Below the pieces are notes generated by a model that did not search any database, was not told where the DNA came from, and worked only from the letters and a program-made list of their open reading frames with translations. The translations under genes and the position numbers were made by a program. A DNA stretch of 64,000 nt from Nitrospirillum pindoramense (GTDB lineage Bacteria > Pseudomonadota > Alphaproteobacteria > Azospirillales > Azospirillaceae), in assembly GCF_007827955.1 (NCBI RefSeq), contig NZ_VITR01000004.1:385099-449098 (forward strand). Direction: 5' to 3'. This document shows positions 9,297-18,145 of the stretch, piece by piece; position 1 is the stretch's first letter, and every line of letters starts with the position of its first letter.

Positions 9297-10748
9297 TCAC
9301 ACACTGCCACTTACAACCATTTCATCAATCCGCAGGGTTGGTTGCCCCACGCTGACGCTCACCGTCTGGCCCGCTTTGCCACAGGTCGCGATCCCCTCGT
9401 CCAACGCCCAGTCATGGCCAACGGCGCGGATATGGCGAAGCGCCTCATGGCCCACGCCCACCAGCGTCACCCCCTTCACCGGGGCGGTGATCTTGCCGTC
9501 CTCGATGAGGTAGGCTTCCACCGCCGTGAAGTTGAAGCGGCCGCTGGTGATGTCGACCTGACCGCCGCCCATGCGGGGGGCGTAGATGCCCTGCGACACC
9601 GATGCCACGATGTCGGTCGGGTCCTCCTGGCCGGCCAGCAGGAAGGTGTTGGTCATCCGCGGCATCGGAAGGTGGGCATAGGATTGGCGACGGGCATTTC
9701 CCGTGGGCCTCATGTTCATAAGCCGGGCATTGAGACGATCCTGCATCAGCCCGGTCAGCACGCCGTTCTCGATAAGGGCGGTCTTCTGCCCCGGCGTGCC
9801 TTCGTCATCGACGCCCACGCTGCCCAGGCGGCCGGGGAGTGAGCCATCGTCCAGGACCGTCACCATTTCCGGCGCGATGCGTTCCCCCATCCGGCCGGCG
9901 AAGGCGGAAAGGCCCTTGCGGTGATGATCGCCTTCAAGGCCGTGGCCGATCGCTTCGTGGAACAGGACACCGGCATAGCCCGGGCCCAGCACCACCGGCA
10001 TCACCCCGCCCGGGGCCGGCCGCGCATCCAGGTTGACGGTGGCAATACGCACGGCCTGGGACACGACCGACGCCACCTCCCCATCCGTCAGGCCCTCCAG
10101 CCCATACCGCCCGCCAACACCCGCGCTGCCCTGGGCCCGCGTCGGCCCCCGTTCCAGCACGATATTGATGAACAGCCGCGTCATCGGACGCGCGTCGGCA
10201 ACCAATTGTCCATCGGTATTGGCGATCAACACCACCCGATGGGACGATGACAGGGACGCGTTGACCTGGCGGACGCCGGGATGCGCCGCCCTGGCCAGCA
10301 TGTCCACCGCCTCCAACAATTGAACCCAGGGGAGCAGGTCGGCGGACGCCAAAGGGTCCTTGCGGGAGTAGAGCCCATGATCCGTCAGCCGCGGTGCCAG
10401 CGGCGCCAGGGTCGCCCCCGTCGTCCCGCCACCCAGTCGGGTCAAAGCCTGCACTGTCTGATGGGCGGACCGGATGGCCTCCGGACGCAGGTCGCTGGTA
10501 TGCGCGAAGGAAACCTGATCGCCCAGCACAGCGCGGGAGCCGAGCCCCTGGCCGATGGAAAAGCTGCCCGCTGAAACCCTGCCATTGTCCAGCCGCCATT
10601 CACGCGACTTGGTGCTTTCGAAGAACATGTCGGCGAAGTCGGCGCCGGCCGCCAACTGCCCCAACGCGCGCGACAGTTCAAGCTCATCCAACTGATTGGG
10701 CTCAAGGATTAGACGCCGGGCCCAATCCATGTGCGGCGGATTGATCAT
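9297..10748 (-). CDS. tldD: TldD metalloprotease subunit
   Basis: Catalytic subunit (483 residues) of the TldD/TldE heterodimeric zinc protease, which degrades unfolded peptides and, in E. coli, trims the leader of pro-microcin B17 and processes CcdA. The metal site is visible: H264-E265-AIG-H269 within LFHEAIGHGLEGD, with the C-terminal cysteine ligand at C456 (GIATCGKAG). The segment FEST and the glycine-rich GQGLGSRAV match the N-terminal TldD fold. Its ATG overlaps the pmbA TGA (ATGA), so both subunits are made in coupled fashion. TldDE are often housekeeping genes; here they sit between an SbmA-like transporter and a MacAB exporter. Confidence 0.95.
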   Translation of the reverse strand: MINPPHMDWARRLILEPNQLDELELSRALGQLAAGADFADMFFESTKSREWRLDNGRVSAGSFSIGQGLGSRAVLGDQVSFAHTSDLRPEAIRSAHQTVQALTRLGGGTTGATLAPLAPRLTDHGLYSRKDPLASADLLPWVQLLEAVDMLARAAHPGVRQVNASLSSSHRVVLIANTDGQLVADARPMTRLFINIVLERGPTRAQGSAGVGGRYGLEGLTDGEVASVVSQAVRIATVNLDARPAPGGVMPVVLGPGYAGVLFHEAIGHGLEGDHHRKGLSAFAGRMGERIAPEMVTVLDDGSLPGRLGSVGVDDEGTPGQKTALIENGVLTGLMQDRLNARLMNMRPTGNARRQSYAHLPMPRMTNTFLLAGQEDPTDIVASVSQGIYAPRMGGGQVDITSGRFNFTAVEAYLIEDGKITAPVKGVTLVGVGHEALRHIRAVGHDWALDEGIATCGKAGQTVSVSVGQPTLRIDEMVVSGSV

Positions 10749-12103
10749 GCCCGTCCTCCGATATGCATCGCGTCAATCAAAATGGATCCGGTGTGAAAGG
10801 CGCCAAAACGTTCGACGTCATCGCCGACATGGGTGATACCGCGCAGCATCGCGCGCATATCCCCGCTCAAGGTGATACCGGCGACCGGGAATTGCTGGAC
10901 GCCATTCTCGATCCAATATCCCTCGACCGCCCGGCTCCAATGCCCCGTCGTCGGGTCGGTGCGTCCGCCGCTGAGCGTGGTGACCAGCAAACCCGTGCCG
11001 AGATGGCGCTGCATCGCCAAGGCATCACCGCCGGGATGGCGGCTGGAAAGCGCCAGATTGTAGGGGCCGCTGGCGTTGCCCGTGGTCCGCATCCCCAGGC
11101 GACGGGCGTTCAGACTGTTCAGGAAGTAGCCGTTGACCACGCCGCCATCGAGGATAAGTCGGCGGCTGCCGGCGACGCCTTCGCCGTCGTAAGCGCCGCT
11201 GGCCAGCCCCCAGGGCTCGAACGGATCCTCGAGCAGGTCCAGATGATCCGCCGCCACCCGCTCCCCCAAAGCGCCGGCCAGGAAGCTGGCGCGCCGGTAC
11301 TGGGCGGCACCCATCAACGCACCGACCAGATCCTCGATCAGCGCCTGCGCGGTCCTCGGGCTGAACAGGACCGGGCCGGTGACGGACGGCACCGTGCGCG
11401 CCCCCAACTGCCCGGCAGCCCCCTGCAGGGCGCGCTCCGCCAGCCCCGGCGCCGCATCAAGGTCGCCGCACCGGCGTGCCATGGACTGCGCATAGTCCCG
11501 CGCCATGGCCCCATCCCGCATCGCCGTCACCGAACACCAGCGCGCCTGGCTGGAGCCGAGGCTCGCGCGACAGAAGCCGGTTGAGGTGACCATCACCGAC
11601 AAGGTCTCGGAGCAACTGAGCCCCACTTCCGACGTCCGCAGTTCCGTCCCGGCCGGCTTTTCGAGGGCATGCAGCGCGCGCTGCATGCCCTGCGCTTCCT
11701 CGGCCAGGGCCGCGGCATCGTCGCTGACCGCCTCGTACCGCAGGGGCTGGGGACCGTCATGGGCCAGGTCGGCGGCATCCGCCAAGCCATTGTCGGCGTC
11801 CGGCTGGGCCCAGCGCATGATGCTGACCGCCTCTTCCACCAGGCGTTGGATCGCCCCGGGATCGAAGGTGGTGGTGGACGCGGCGCCCACCCTGCCCTCC
11901 TGGAAGACCGTCAGATGGAGGGAGCGATGGCCGCTGCGCACCGCCGTTTCCAGCCGCCCGTCCCGTAGGCCGAGTTGAAGCCCGCCGCCCGAGGCGGCGC
12001 TGGCGCTGGCTTCCTTGCCACCGGCGCGCAGGGCCAGCTCGACGGCCTGCTCGCTGGCCGCGCGCAGGTCCACCTCGCTGTCGCTGATGTAGGCGCTTAA
12101 CAT
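10745..12103 (-). CDS. pmbA: PmbA (TldE) partner subunit of the TldD protease
   Basis: Non-catalytic TldE/PmbA subunit of about 452 residues. It shares the TldD fold (GGLQLGLRDGRLETAVRSG, FDPGAIQRLVEEAVS, LGMRTTGNASGP, AVEGYWIENG) but has no HExxxH motif, as expected. The start is set at 12103 (MLSAYISDSE), preceded by AGAGGAAACAGT. A longer frame adds 21 residues without homology. The start lies inside the end of the upstream ABC transporter gene (7-base overlap) and the stop overlaps tldD. In E. coli pmbA was found through microcin B17 maturation and export, which fits the peptide-export setting of this operon. Confidence 0.93.
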   Translation of the reverse strand: MLSAYISDSEVDLRAASEQAVELALRAGGKEASASAASGGGLQLGLRDGRLETAVRSGHRSLHLTVFQEGRVGAASTTTFDPGAIQRLVEEAVSIMRWAQPDADNGLADAADLAHDGPQPLRYEAVSDDAAALAEEAQGMQRALHALEKPAGTELRTSEVGLSCSETLSVMVTSTGFCRASLGSSQARWCSVTAMRDGAMARDYAQSMARRCGDLDAAPGLAERALQGAAGQLGARTVPSVTGPVLFSPRTAQALIEDLVGALMGAAQYRRASFLAGALGERVAADHLDLLEDPFEPWGLASGAYDGEGVAGSRRLILDGGVVNGYFLNSLNARRLGMRTTGNASGPYNLALSSRHPGGDALAMQRHLGTGLLVTTLSGGRTDPTTGHWSRAVEGYWIENGVQQFPVAGITLSGDMRAMLRGITHVGDDVERFGAFHTGSILIDAMHIGGRA

Positions 12104-13872
12104 ACTGTTTCCTCTTTCGGGGGCAGCGTGGCCTGCGTCGCCCCATCCGCCGCCAACCGCAGACAATGGGTATGGAACGGTGTCAGGCGCTCATCATGAA
12201 CGACGCTGATCAGGGTGACGGACGGCAGGCGCTCAAGCAGGGTGGTGTAGAAGTGCAGCGCGTTCGCCATGTCCAAGGCGCTGGTGGCTTCGTCAAGGAC
12301 CAGGCGGTCCGGCCGGTAGAGCAGGATTCGGACCAAGGCCAGCCTCTGCTGTTCCCCGGGGGAGAGCTGATCCGTCCAGGGGCGGGATTCATGCAGCCGC
12401 GTGGCATGTTTCTCCAGCCCGACGACGCTGAGCAAGGAGATGACCTGTTCATCATCGTACCGCTCCGGCGAGCCGGGAAAGCAGATGGCGTTCTTCAGGG
12501 TTCCGATGGGCAGATAGAGGCGCTGGGGCACGAACATGGTCAGGCCCTGGGACGGCACGTGAACCACCCCGGCGCCATCCGGCCACAAGCCGGCGATGGC
12601 CCTCATGGTGGAACTCTTGCCTATTCCCGACGGCCCCACCACCACCCAGCGCTGACCCGGCAGGATCGTCCAATCCCCAATGGCCAGGGACGCGTTGTCA
12701 TGGAAGTCCAGGCGGAGGCCCCGGGTGGAAATCGTGTCACCACCGTCCCTGATTATTTCGATATCGGTGGCGCCCTTCCGCTCCAACACCTGGTCGAAAG
12801 CCCAGATACGGTTGACGTTGGCGATTTGCTGGGCAAATGACTGAAAGGCTTGATAGAAGAATGAAAGGGATGAGGTCATGCGGGAGAAGGCGTCCTTGGC
12901 CGCCATCACGCCGCCAAAGGTCAACGTACCCGCGAAGTATCTGGGAATAGCCAGGAATAGGGGCAGCACTTGACCGACACCGTCGAACGCGTGCTGGGTC
13001 GCGTTGATGCCCATCTGGGCCAGGATCAGCCGGTGATAATTCTTCCTGACATGATCGAATGCCGCGCGCAGGGACTGCACCTCCGCCGGCGCGGCATTCA
13101 GGAAGGCGATTTGTTCCGCATTGCGGCGAATGTAGATCAAGCCGAAGCGGAAGTCGGCCTCCACCTGCTGCTGACGCATGGTGCGAGAAATCAGGGGGCG
13201 GCCGACCAAGATGATGGCCCCGGTGGTGAGCGCCGTGTACAGCAGGGAATACCACAGCATGTCGCCGGGTATGGAGATGTGATATCCCGCGATCAGGAAC
13301 CGTATCGGCGCCGCCGCGCTCCACAGCACAGAACCAAAACTGATGCCAGCCGTTATGGAACCAAAGATTCCTACCACTATGGCCATTACACTATTTGTGA
13401 AGTCCTTGATATCCTCGGCTATCCGCTGGTCCGGATTATCGATCAACGCGGCCCTTTCCATGGAATAGAACCCATTGTTCTTCATCCAGCGCGCCACATA
13501 TTCCGTGGTCAGGACGGTTCGCCATCTCAAAGAGAACATGCCGTAGAAGTATAGATCAAGGACGATGGCCACGGCTGAACAGCCGTTGATCAAAAAAAAC
13601 TTGATGACCTGGGGCAGGAACAAATCCACCTGTTTGTTCTGGACGACATCATAGAAATAGTGCTGCCAACTATTGGCCTGAACGGAAAGATAAATAACGA
13701 TGTACTTGCTTCCCAAAAGGAAAGCGGTGCCGAACCAGGCAAACACCCAATCCGAGGAAACCCAGTAGGATGTCAGCAGCTTGAGAAAGTGGCGTACCCG
13801 CACCTCGGTGCTGACGCTGGGAAGCCCGGCCGGTGGCCGGGCTTCCTTCACTGTATGGTTCGACATGCTCAT
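12097..13872 (-). CDS. SbmA/BacA/YddA-like peptide ABC transporter with fused ATPase
   Basis: Half-size ABC transporter of 591 residues. The membrane part (about 40-330) has the SbmA_BacA/ABCD-like layout with the conserved motif DNPDQRIAEDI (145-155). The ATPase has Walker A GPSGIGKSS (413-421), signature LSPGEQQR (503-510) and Walker B LVLDEAT (524-530). Relatives are YddA and mycobacterial BacA (Rv1819c), which import cobalamin and antimicrobial peptides; SbmA proper lacks the ATPase domain. The gene follows the TonB receptor by 25 bases and overlaps pmbA, suggesting that the receptor's cargo is passed through this transporter. Direction (import versus export) is inferred from the family, not shown. 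Confidence 0.88.
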   Translation of the reverse strand: MSMSNHTVKEARPPAGLPSVSTEVRVRHFLKLLTSYWVSSDWVFAWFGTAFLLGSKYIVIYLSVQANSWQHYFYDVVQNKQVDLFLPQVIKFFLINGCSAVAIVLDLYFYGMFSLRWRTVLTTEYVARWMKNNGFYSMERAALIDNPDQRIAEDIKDFTNSVMAIVVGIFGSITAGISFGSVLWSAAAPIRFLIAGYHISIPGDMLWYSLLYTALTTGAIILVGRPLISRTMRQQQVEADFRFGLIYIRRNAEQIAFLNAAPAEVQSLRAAFDHVRKNYHRLILAQMGINATQHAFDGVGQVLPLFLAIPRYFAGTLTFGGVMAAKDAFSRMTSSLSFFYQAFQSFAQQIANVNRIWAFDQVLERKGATDIEIIRDGGDTISTRGLRLDFHDNASLAIGDWTILPGQRWVVVGPSGIGKSSTMRAIAGLWPDGAGVVHVPSQGLTMFVPQRLYLPIGTLKNAICFPGSPERYDDEQVISLLSVVGLEKHATRLHESRPWTDQLSPGEQQRLALVRILLYRPDRLVLDEATSALDMANALHFYTTLLERLPSVTLISVVHDERLTPFHTHCLRLAADGATQATLPPKEETVC

Positions 13873-13897
13873 TCAGGCCACACTCGATCTGGGCAAA

Positions 13898-16168
13898 TTA
13901 AAAGAACTTGTAGGACAAGGTGGCCCGCCAAGTACGCGGTTCCATAATGGGTAGGTAGCTATCGACAGTCGAGACACCGTAGTTACGGCGATCGAACAGG
14001 TTCTTGATGCCCACATTGAGCTGCCAGGATTTATAGGCGCCAATGACGTTGACGTCGAATTGCTTGGCATCCGGGGTTTTCTCCGTCCCTTTGGTATTCA
14101 GGTAGGAGCTGGAGTTTCCATACAGACCGCCCGACAGGGTCAATTTCAGGTCTTCGCCCACCGGCTGGGTATAGGACGTGTAAAGGCTGTACTTGACGCG
14201 CGGCTGGCCCGCCACATAGGCGCCAGCCTTGATGTTCATCTGATCAAACTTGCTGTAGGTGAAGGTGGAAACCACCGTCCAGCCGGGCAGGATCGTGCCG
14301 CGCAAATCGAGGTCGACGCCCTTGCTTTCCTGACCATCGTTGGCGAGGTAATAGCCGGGGTGGGCCGGGTCGGCGATCAGGACGTTGCTTTGCTGCAGGC
14401 GGAAAACCGACGCCACCAATTCCAGCTTCTGGTTCAACATGGACAGCTTCAGGCCGCCCTCCAGATTCTTGGACGTGATGTCAGGCAAGCGGTTCTTTGT
14501 ATAGTCCAGGGAAAAATTCGGAATGAAACCAAGCGCATAGTTAGCGAAAAGCGACAAGTCGTCGGTTACGTCGTACACCGCGCCGAAACTTGGCACCGAG
14601 GACGACGCGGAATTCTGGCTGGTCGACGGCCGCTGACCGTAAATATGGCTGGATGTGTCATACCAATTCTGCCGCACCCCCCCAATGAAGTGGGCCGGCC
14701 CCCAGGTCATGATATCCTGGAAGTAGAAGGCCTGCTCATTATAGTCCAGGCTATAGGACATTTCATCGATGGACGGCATGGGCTTGACCACACCGGTCGT
14801 CAAACTGAAGGGAAAGAAGCTCGATTTCGATGCGTCCAGCGCGTCGTCGTGCGTTTGAACGTAGCTATAGCCAATGTTGACGTTGTGATTGATGAAGAAT
14901 GTGTCGAATTTCAGCCTGGCATAATCATCCAAGGACCAGGTCTGGTTGCGCTGCTCGTCATGCCCATTGTTGATCAGCAGGGTCGTGGGCGCCAGCACGG
15001 AGAAGGGCGCGTACAACCCGAAGCCAAGGTCCTGTTTCTGGTATTGTCCGCGGCTGACAACCGTGAGCCAATCGGCGGCCTTGTGCTCAACCGAATAGGT
15101 GACTTCCTTGTCCTTCGCGGTGAAGCCGGTGTCGGCGGGGCCGATGGGCTGTGTCCTGGCCGGGACGATCTGCCCCTTATACATATAGGTATAGGGGTTG
15201 ACGCCGGTATCTTGCTGATAGATCTGGCCGCTCAGGATCGCGTCGGTCTTCTCGTCCTTGTAGCGCAGGCTGGGGGCGACCAGATAATTCTGATCCCCGC
15301 GGTAATTCTGCATGTTGTGGTCGGCATCGGAGCCGGACAGGATGAGGCGGCCGCTTATTCTGCCGTCGTCGCTCAACGCGTCAGAGGCATCGACGGTGCC
15401 CTTGCGTGTCTGATAGCTGCCGTACTCCAGGGAGGCGTTCAGCAAAGGATCAGCCGTCGGCTTCTTGGTCACCAGGTTGATGGTGCCACCCAGGCTGTAG
15501 GAGCCGTTCAGCAGAGCGTCCGGCCCCTTCAGAATCTCGACGCGTTCCAGCCCCGCCACCGGTTGCGATGCCCCCGCGATGGAACTGTTGCCGACGGAGG
15601 AGGAAAGGCCGTTGGTCAAGCCGGTGCTGCCGAAGCCGCGAACGCTATAGCTGGTACCGCCCTGGACGGTGGCGAAGTTCGGGATGACGCCGCCGGCGTC
15701 CCGAAGCGCGTCCGTCACGCTCTGCGCCTGCTGATCTTCCATCAGCTTGCTGGAAATAACCGTCGTGTTGCGGGCCTGCTCACGCAGGGACGCGCCGCTG
15801 CGGCTGGAGGTGGAGGCGTCGCGGACCAAAAGGCTGGTTTCGGCCTCATCGCGGTGCGCCATGACAATGATGAAGCTGATGACGGTGAGGGTGCCTTTAT
15901 CATTGATCAGGACCAGGCGCGTGCCCGCGATGGCCTTTTCAATGGCATCGTTTTCGTCCTTGGCGCCGGTGACGGCCACGGACTTCAAACCCTTGACGGC
16001 ATCGGGGTCATAGTCGATGTGTTGACCGGACTGCCGTTCAATCTCCTTCAGCGCCTGTTCCATCGGCATCGACGGCACACTAATGCTCACATTCTGCGCC
16101 ACCGCCGGCAGCGCCACCGCAAAGGCCGCCACGGCCGAAACACCGGCCAACAGGTCCCAACTCTTCAT
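13898..16168 (-). CDS. TonB-dependent receptor with N-terminal STN domain
   Basis: Outer-membrane receptor of 756 residues, first gene of the nine-gene operon. A signal peptide (about 1-24, ending PAVA) is followed by a secretin/TonB N-terminal (STN) domain (about 25-100, SVPSMPMEQALKEIERQSG), a plug (about 125-235, VTDALRDAGGVIPNF, VRGF, ERVEILKGPDALL) and a 22-strand barrel ending in the aromatic YKFF. The layout matches siderophore receptors of the FpvA/FecA type. STN domains usually signal to a FecR/FecI pair, but no such genes are nearby. AGGAGCAGGGG precedes the ATG. The cargo is unknown; a peptide or peptide siderophore fits the downstream genes. Confidence 0.93.
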   Translation of the reverse strand: MKSWDLLAGVSAVAAFAVALPAVAQNVSISVPSMPMEQALKEIERQSGQHIDYDPDAVKGLKSVAVTGAKDENDAIEKAIAGTRLVLINDKGTLTVISFIIVMAHRDEAETSLLVRDASTSSRSGASLREQARNTTVISSKLMEDQQAQSVTDALRDAGGVIPNFATVQGGTSYSVRGFGSTGLTNGLSSSVGNSSIAGASQPVAGLERVEILKGPDALLNGSYSLGGTINLVTKKPTADPLLNASLEYGSYQTRKGTVDASDALSDDGRISGRLILSGSDADHNMQNYRGDQNYLVAPSLRYKDEKTDAILSGQIYQQDTGVNPYTYMYKGQIVPARTQPIGPADTGFTAKDKEVTYSVEHKAADWLTVVSRGQYQKQDLGFGLYAPFSVLAPTTLLINNGHDEQRNQTWSLDDYARLKFDTFFINHNVNIGYSYVQTHDDALDASKSSFFPFSLTTGVVKPMPSIDEMSYSLDYNEQAFYFQDIMTWGPAHFIGGVRQNWYDTSSHIYGQRPSTSQNSASSSVPSFGAVYDVTDDLSLFANYALGFIPNFSLDYTKNRLPDITSKNLEGGLKLSMLNQKLELVASVFRLQQSNVLIADPAHPGYYLANDGQESKGVDLDLRGTILPGWTVVSTFTYSKFDQMNIKAGAYVAGQPRVKYSLYTSYTQPVGEDLKLTLSGGLYGNSSSYLNTKGTEKTPDAKQFDVNVIGAYKSWQLNVGIKNLFDRRNYGVSTVDSYLPIMEPRTWRATLSYKFF

Positions 16169-16204
16169 TCCCCTGCTCCTGTTCTGTCAGCCGCCATCGC
16201 TGCC

Positions 16205-16222
16205 GGAATCTCAAATGATTCC
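16205..16222. promoter_or_regulatory. Inverted repeat in the leader of the peptide-transport operon
   Basis: A perfect 6-base inverted repeat GGAATC-N6-GATTCC lies 36 bases upstream of the TonB-receptor start, inside an AT-rich leader (16169-16428). Its position fits an operator or a leader hairpin for the nine-gene operon. The binding factor is unknown; the upstream LysR regulator is one candidate. Confidence 0.4.
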
Positions 16223-16428
16223 AGACTACAATGTTATGTTGGCTGAATATTATTATTCCGCTGTCACCAAACCGTTAAGGAATGGCGCGCAGTTGCCCGA
16301 ATTTTATTTTTTGGCATTTAGCCATTCACCCCTATCATAGAGGTAGTTGGCGACTTCCTCGTGAGAAGCTGAGAATTAGATTGGGAGAATAGCGCTGGTC
16401 TGGCAAATCAGTTCTGCTAATGCCCATA

Positions 16429-17367
16429 TCACCTTAATTTATGGACATAAAAGCGCGACGCCTCGTCATGTATGATGGACACCAGCCAGCGCATGAGCGG
16501 CTCCTGGTCACGATGGGAATGCCATTGCATGGCAATGGATGTGAATTCGCTCGGGAATGGCGTCTGGACAACCTTCAACGGCAATATACTGGCAAAGAAC
16601 TGTGCAAACCGTGAAACAGTCGTGACGATCAAATCGGTACCAATCACGATGTTTGGCAGCATCGCATAGCGTGCGGTGCGGACCGCCACATGGCGACGAT
16701 CCAAAATATCCAGGGTCTCAGCGCTTATATTTCCAAATAATTCCATTGACTGGAACATAGCCGCATGGCGTCCCGTTAAATAGGTCTCCAATTTCATTTC
16801 ATAATCAACAACCGGATGATCCTTCCAGACCATGCAGGAGAGCTGCTCGTAGAATAGATGAGTCTTCGACAGGCTGTTTGATTGGAAATTTTCCGAGACG
16901 ATCACCAAATCGATATCTTTTTCCAGCAATACTTCCGCAGTCGCATATTGGAAGGGGGCGACATGGATATCCACGCCCGGCGCTTCCTTCTGAAGGCGCC
17001 GGATGACGAGAGGCAGGAAGGTGATCTCCACCATGTCAGGCGCCGCTATGCGGATGGTCCTCCGGTCCGTCGCCGGATCGAAGCTCAGGGTCGTGCCGAA
17101 AACGTCCGCCGCTTCCCGCAACAAATGGCGCACGCGGGGACGAAGGGCCTCCGCCAACGCCGTCATCTGCCTTTGCCCGTTACTGTATACGACCAGCTCA
17201 TCACTAAAGTGTTCCCGCAATTTCTTAAGCGCCAGGCTCATCGCAGGCTGGCTAATATGCATGCGGGTCGCGGCCTCCGTTATGGAAGCCGTGTTTAAAA
17301 TGGCATCAAGGGCGTAGAATTGGTTTAAATTACTTCTCTTAAGGAAATCCACGCCCCCGTTAACCAT
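16429..17367 (-). CDS. LysR-family regulator (NodD-like) upstream of the peptide-transport operon
   Basis: LysR transcription factor of 312 residues. The N-terminal winged helix-turn-helix reads LNQFYALDAILNTASITEAATRMHISQPAMSLALKKLREHF, with the AMSLALKKL pattern typical of the NodD/NahR branch. It is followed by the periplasmic-binding-protein-like effector domain. The ATG at 17367 is chosen because GAGG lies six bases upstream; the open frame continues 159 codons further upstream without homology. It is on the same strand as the TonB receptor and ends 260 bases before it, so it may control that operon. Base composition is more AT-rich than its neighbours. Confidence 0.88.
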   Translation of the reverse strand: MVNGGVDFLKRSNLNQFYALDAILNTASITEAATRMHISQPAMSLALKKLREHFSDELVVYSNGQRQMTALAEALRPRVRHLLREAADVFGTTLSFDPATDRRTIRIAAPDMVEITFLPLVIRRLQKEAPGVDIHVAPFQYATAEVLLEKDIDLVIVSENFQSNSLSKTHLFYEQLSCMVWKDHPVVDYEMKLETYLTGRHAAMFQSMELFGNISAETLDILDRRHVAVRTARYAMLPNIVIGTDLIVTTVSRFAQFFASILPLKVVQTPFPSEFTSIAMQWHSHRDQEPLMRWLVSIIHDEASRFYVHKLR

Positions 17368-17980
17368 GATCATCCTCATAAAGATTCCGACCATCAGCTT
17401 CACTTCCCGCCACAAACGCTGGCAAGGAAAAACGTCACCGGAATCACTCCGTATATGCGTTAAAGACATGGCGGAATTGGCGTAACAGCGCCCCAATACG
17501 CTTAACGCCCGCCGGCCCTGACATCGATTAGTGAAATCATAGGTCAAGGCGCCTAACTTAACCGCTTCGGGATTGGTGGAGGCTTCCACTCCTGAAAGTA
17601 CGGCTCGAAAACCAAGTCGCGGTTCACCCGCACACGCCAGGACAATCAAGGCCGGCCCGTAAGCGTCGGCTGCTCGCCCGGGTCCTTGGCGGCCAGCCGT
17701 TGCCCCACCTGGTTGGCGGCATTGTCGCCGCTCTGAAGTACGGCCACGACGACAGTGCCCCCCTGCCCCGGCTCTTCCTTCGCTTCCCGTCACGGACTGG
17801 CGACATGTATCGATACCACCCCAAATACCGACAGGCGGCTTCAATGACGGGTGTATCCCGGGGATACGCTCAGCCCGGCCAAGCTACGGTCATGCGTGAA
17901 GTACCCGATATCCAATAAGGGGTTAGATTACGCCAGCGCGTATTTTTGTCGGCCTGCGGAAACGATGGCGTAGGAGAAAA

Positions 17981-18003
17981 TGGTGCCCAGGGGCGGAATC
18001 GAA
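17981..18003 (-). other. tRNA-Phe 3'-end fragment (possible attachment-site scar)
   Basis: Read on the minus strand, 23 bases give the T-loop, the T-stem 3' half, the acceptor 3' strand CCTGGGC, the discriminator A and CCA, matching from memory the end of alphaproteobacterial tRNA-Phe. The 5' T-stem half and everything before it are absent. Integrases of genomic islands commonly duplicate exactly such tRNA 3' ends. Confidence 0.5.
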
Positions 18004-18145
18004 TTCCGCATCCTAATCTACTGTCATAAAACGATTATATTCGCGAGCACTGGCACCAGTATACCAACGGCAATACCAACATAGAGTCTTGGTTGCGCGG
18101 TTCTATTCTGACAGAAGCCCATGCTCCGATCCAATTTCAGCAATT

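Noticed and set aside
14060-16246. 728-codon open frame on the plus strand antisense to the STN TonB receptor
   Set aside because: It mirrors the receptor gene, has no recognisable domain and no ribosome-binding site; high-GC antisense frames of this kind are expected.
17640-17780. 47-codon minus-strand frame ending VGQRLAAKDPGEQPTLTGRP
   Set aside because: Codon use looks coding-like, but there is no start codon after the upstream stop and no recognisable product; it could be a decayed gene end but cannot be supported.
17368-17844. N-terminal extension of the LysR gene (159 codons)
   Set aside because: No homology to LysR proteins, which begin at the helix-turn-helix; a good ribosome-binding site precedes the ATG at 17367.
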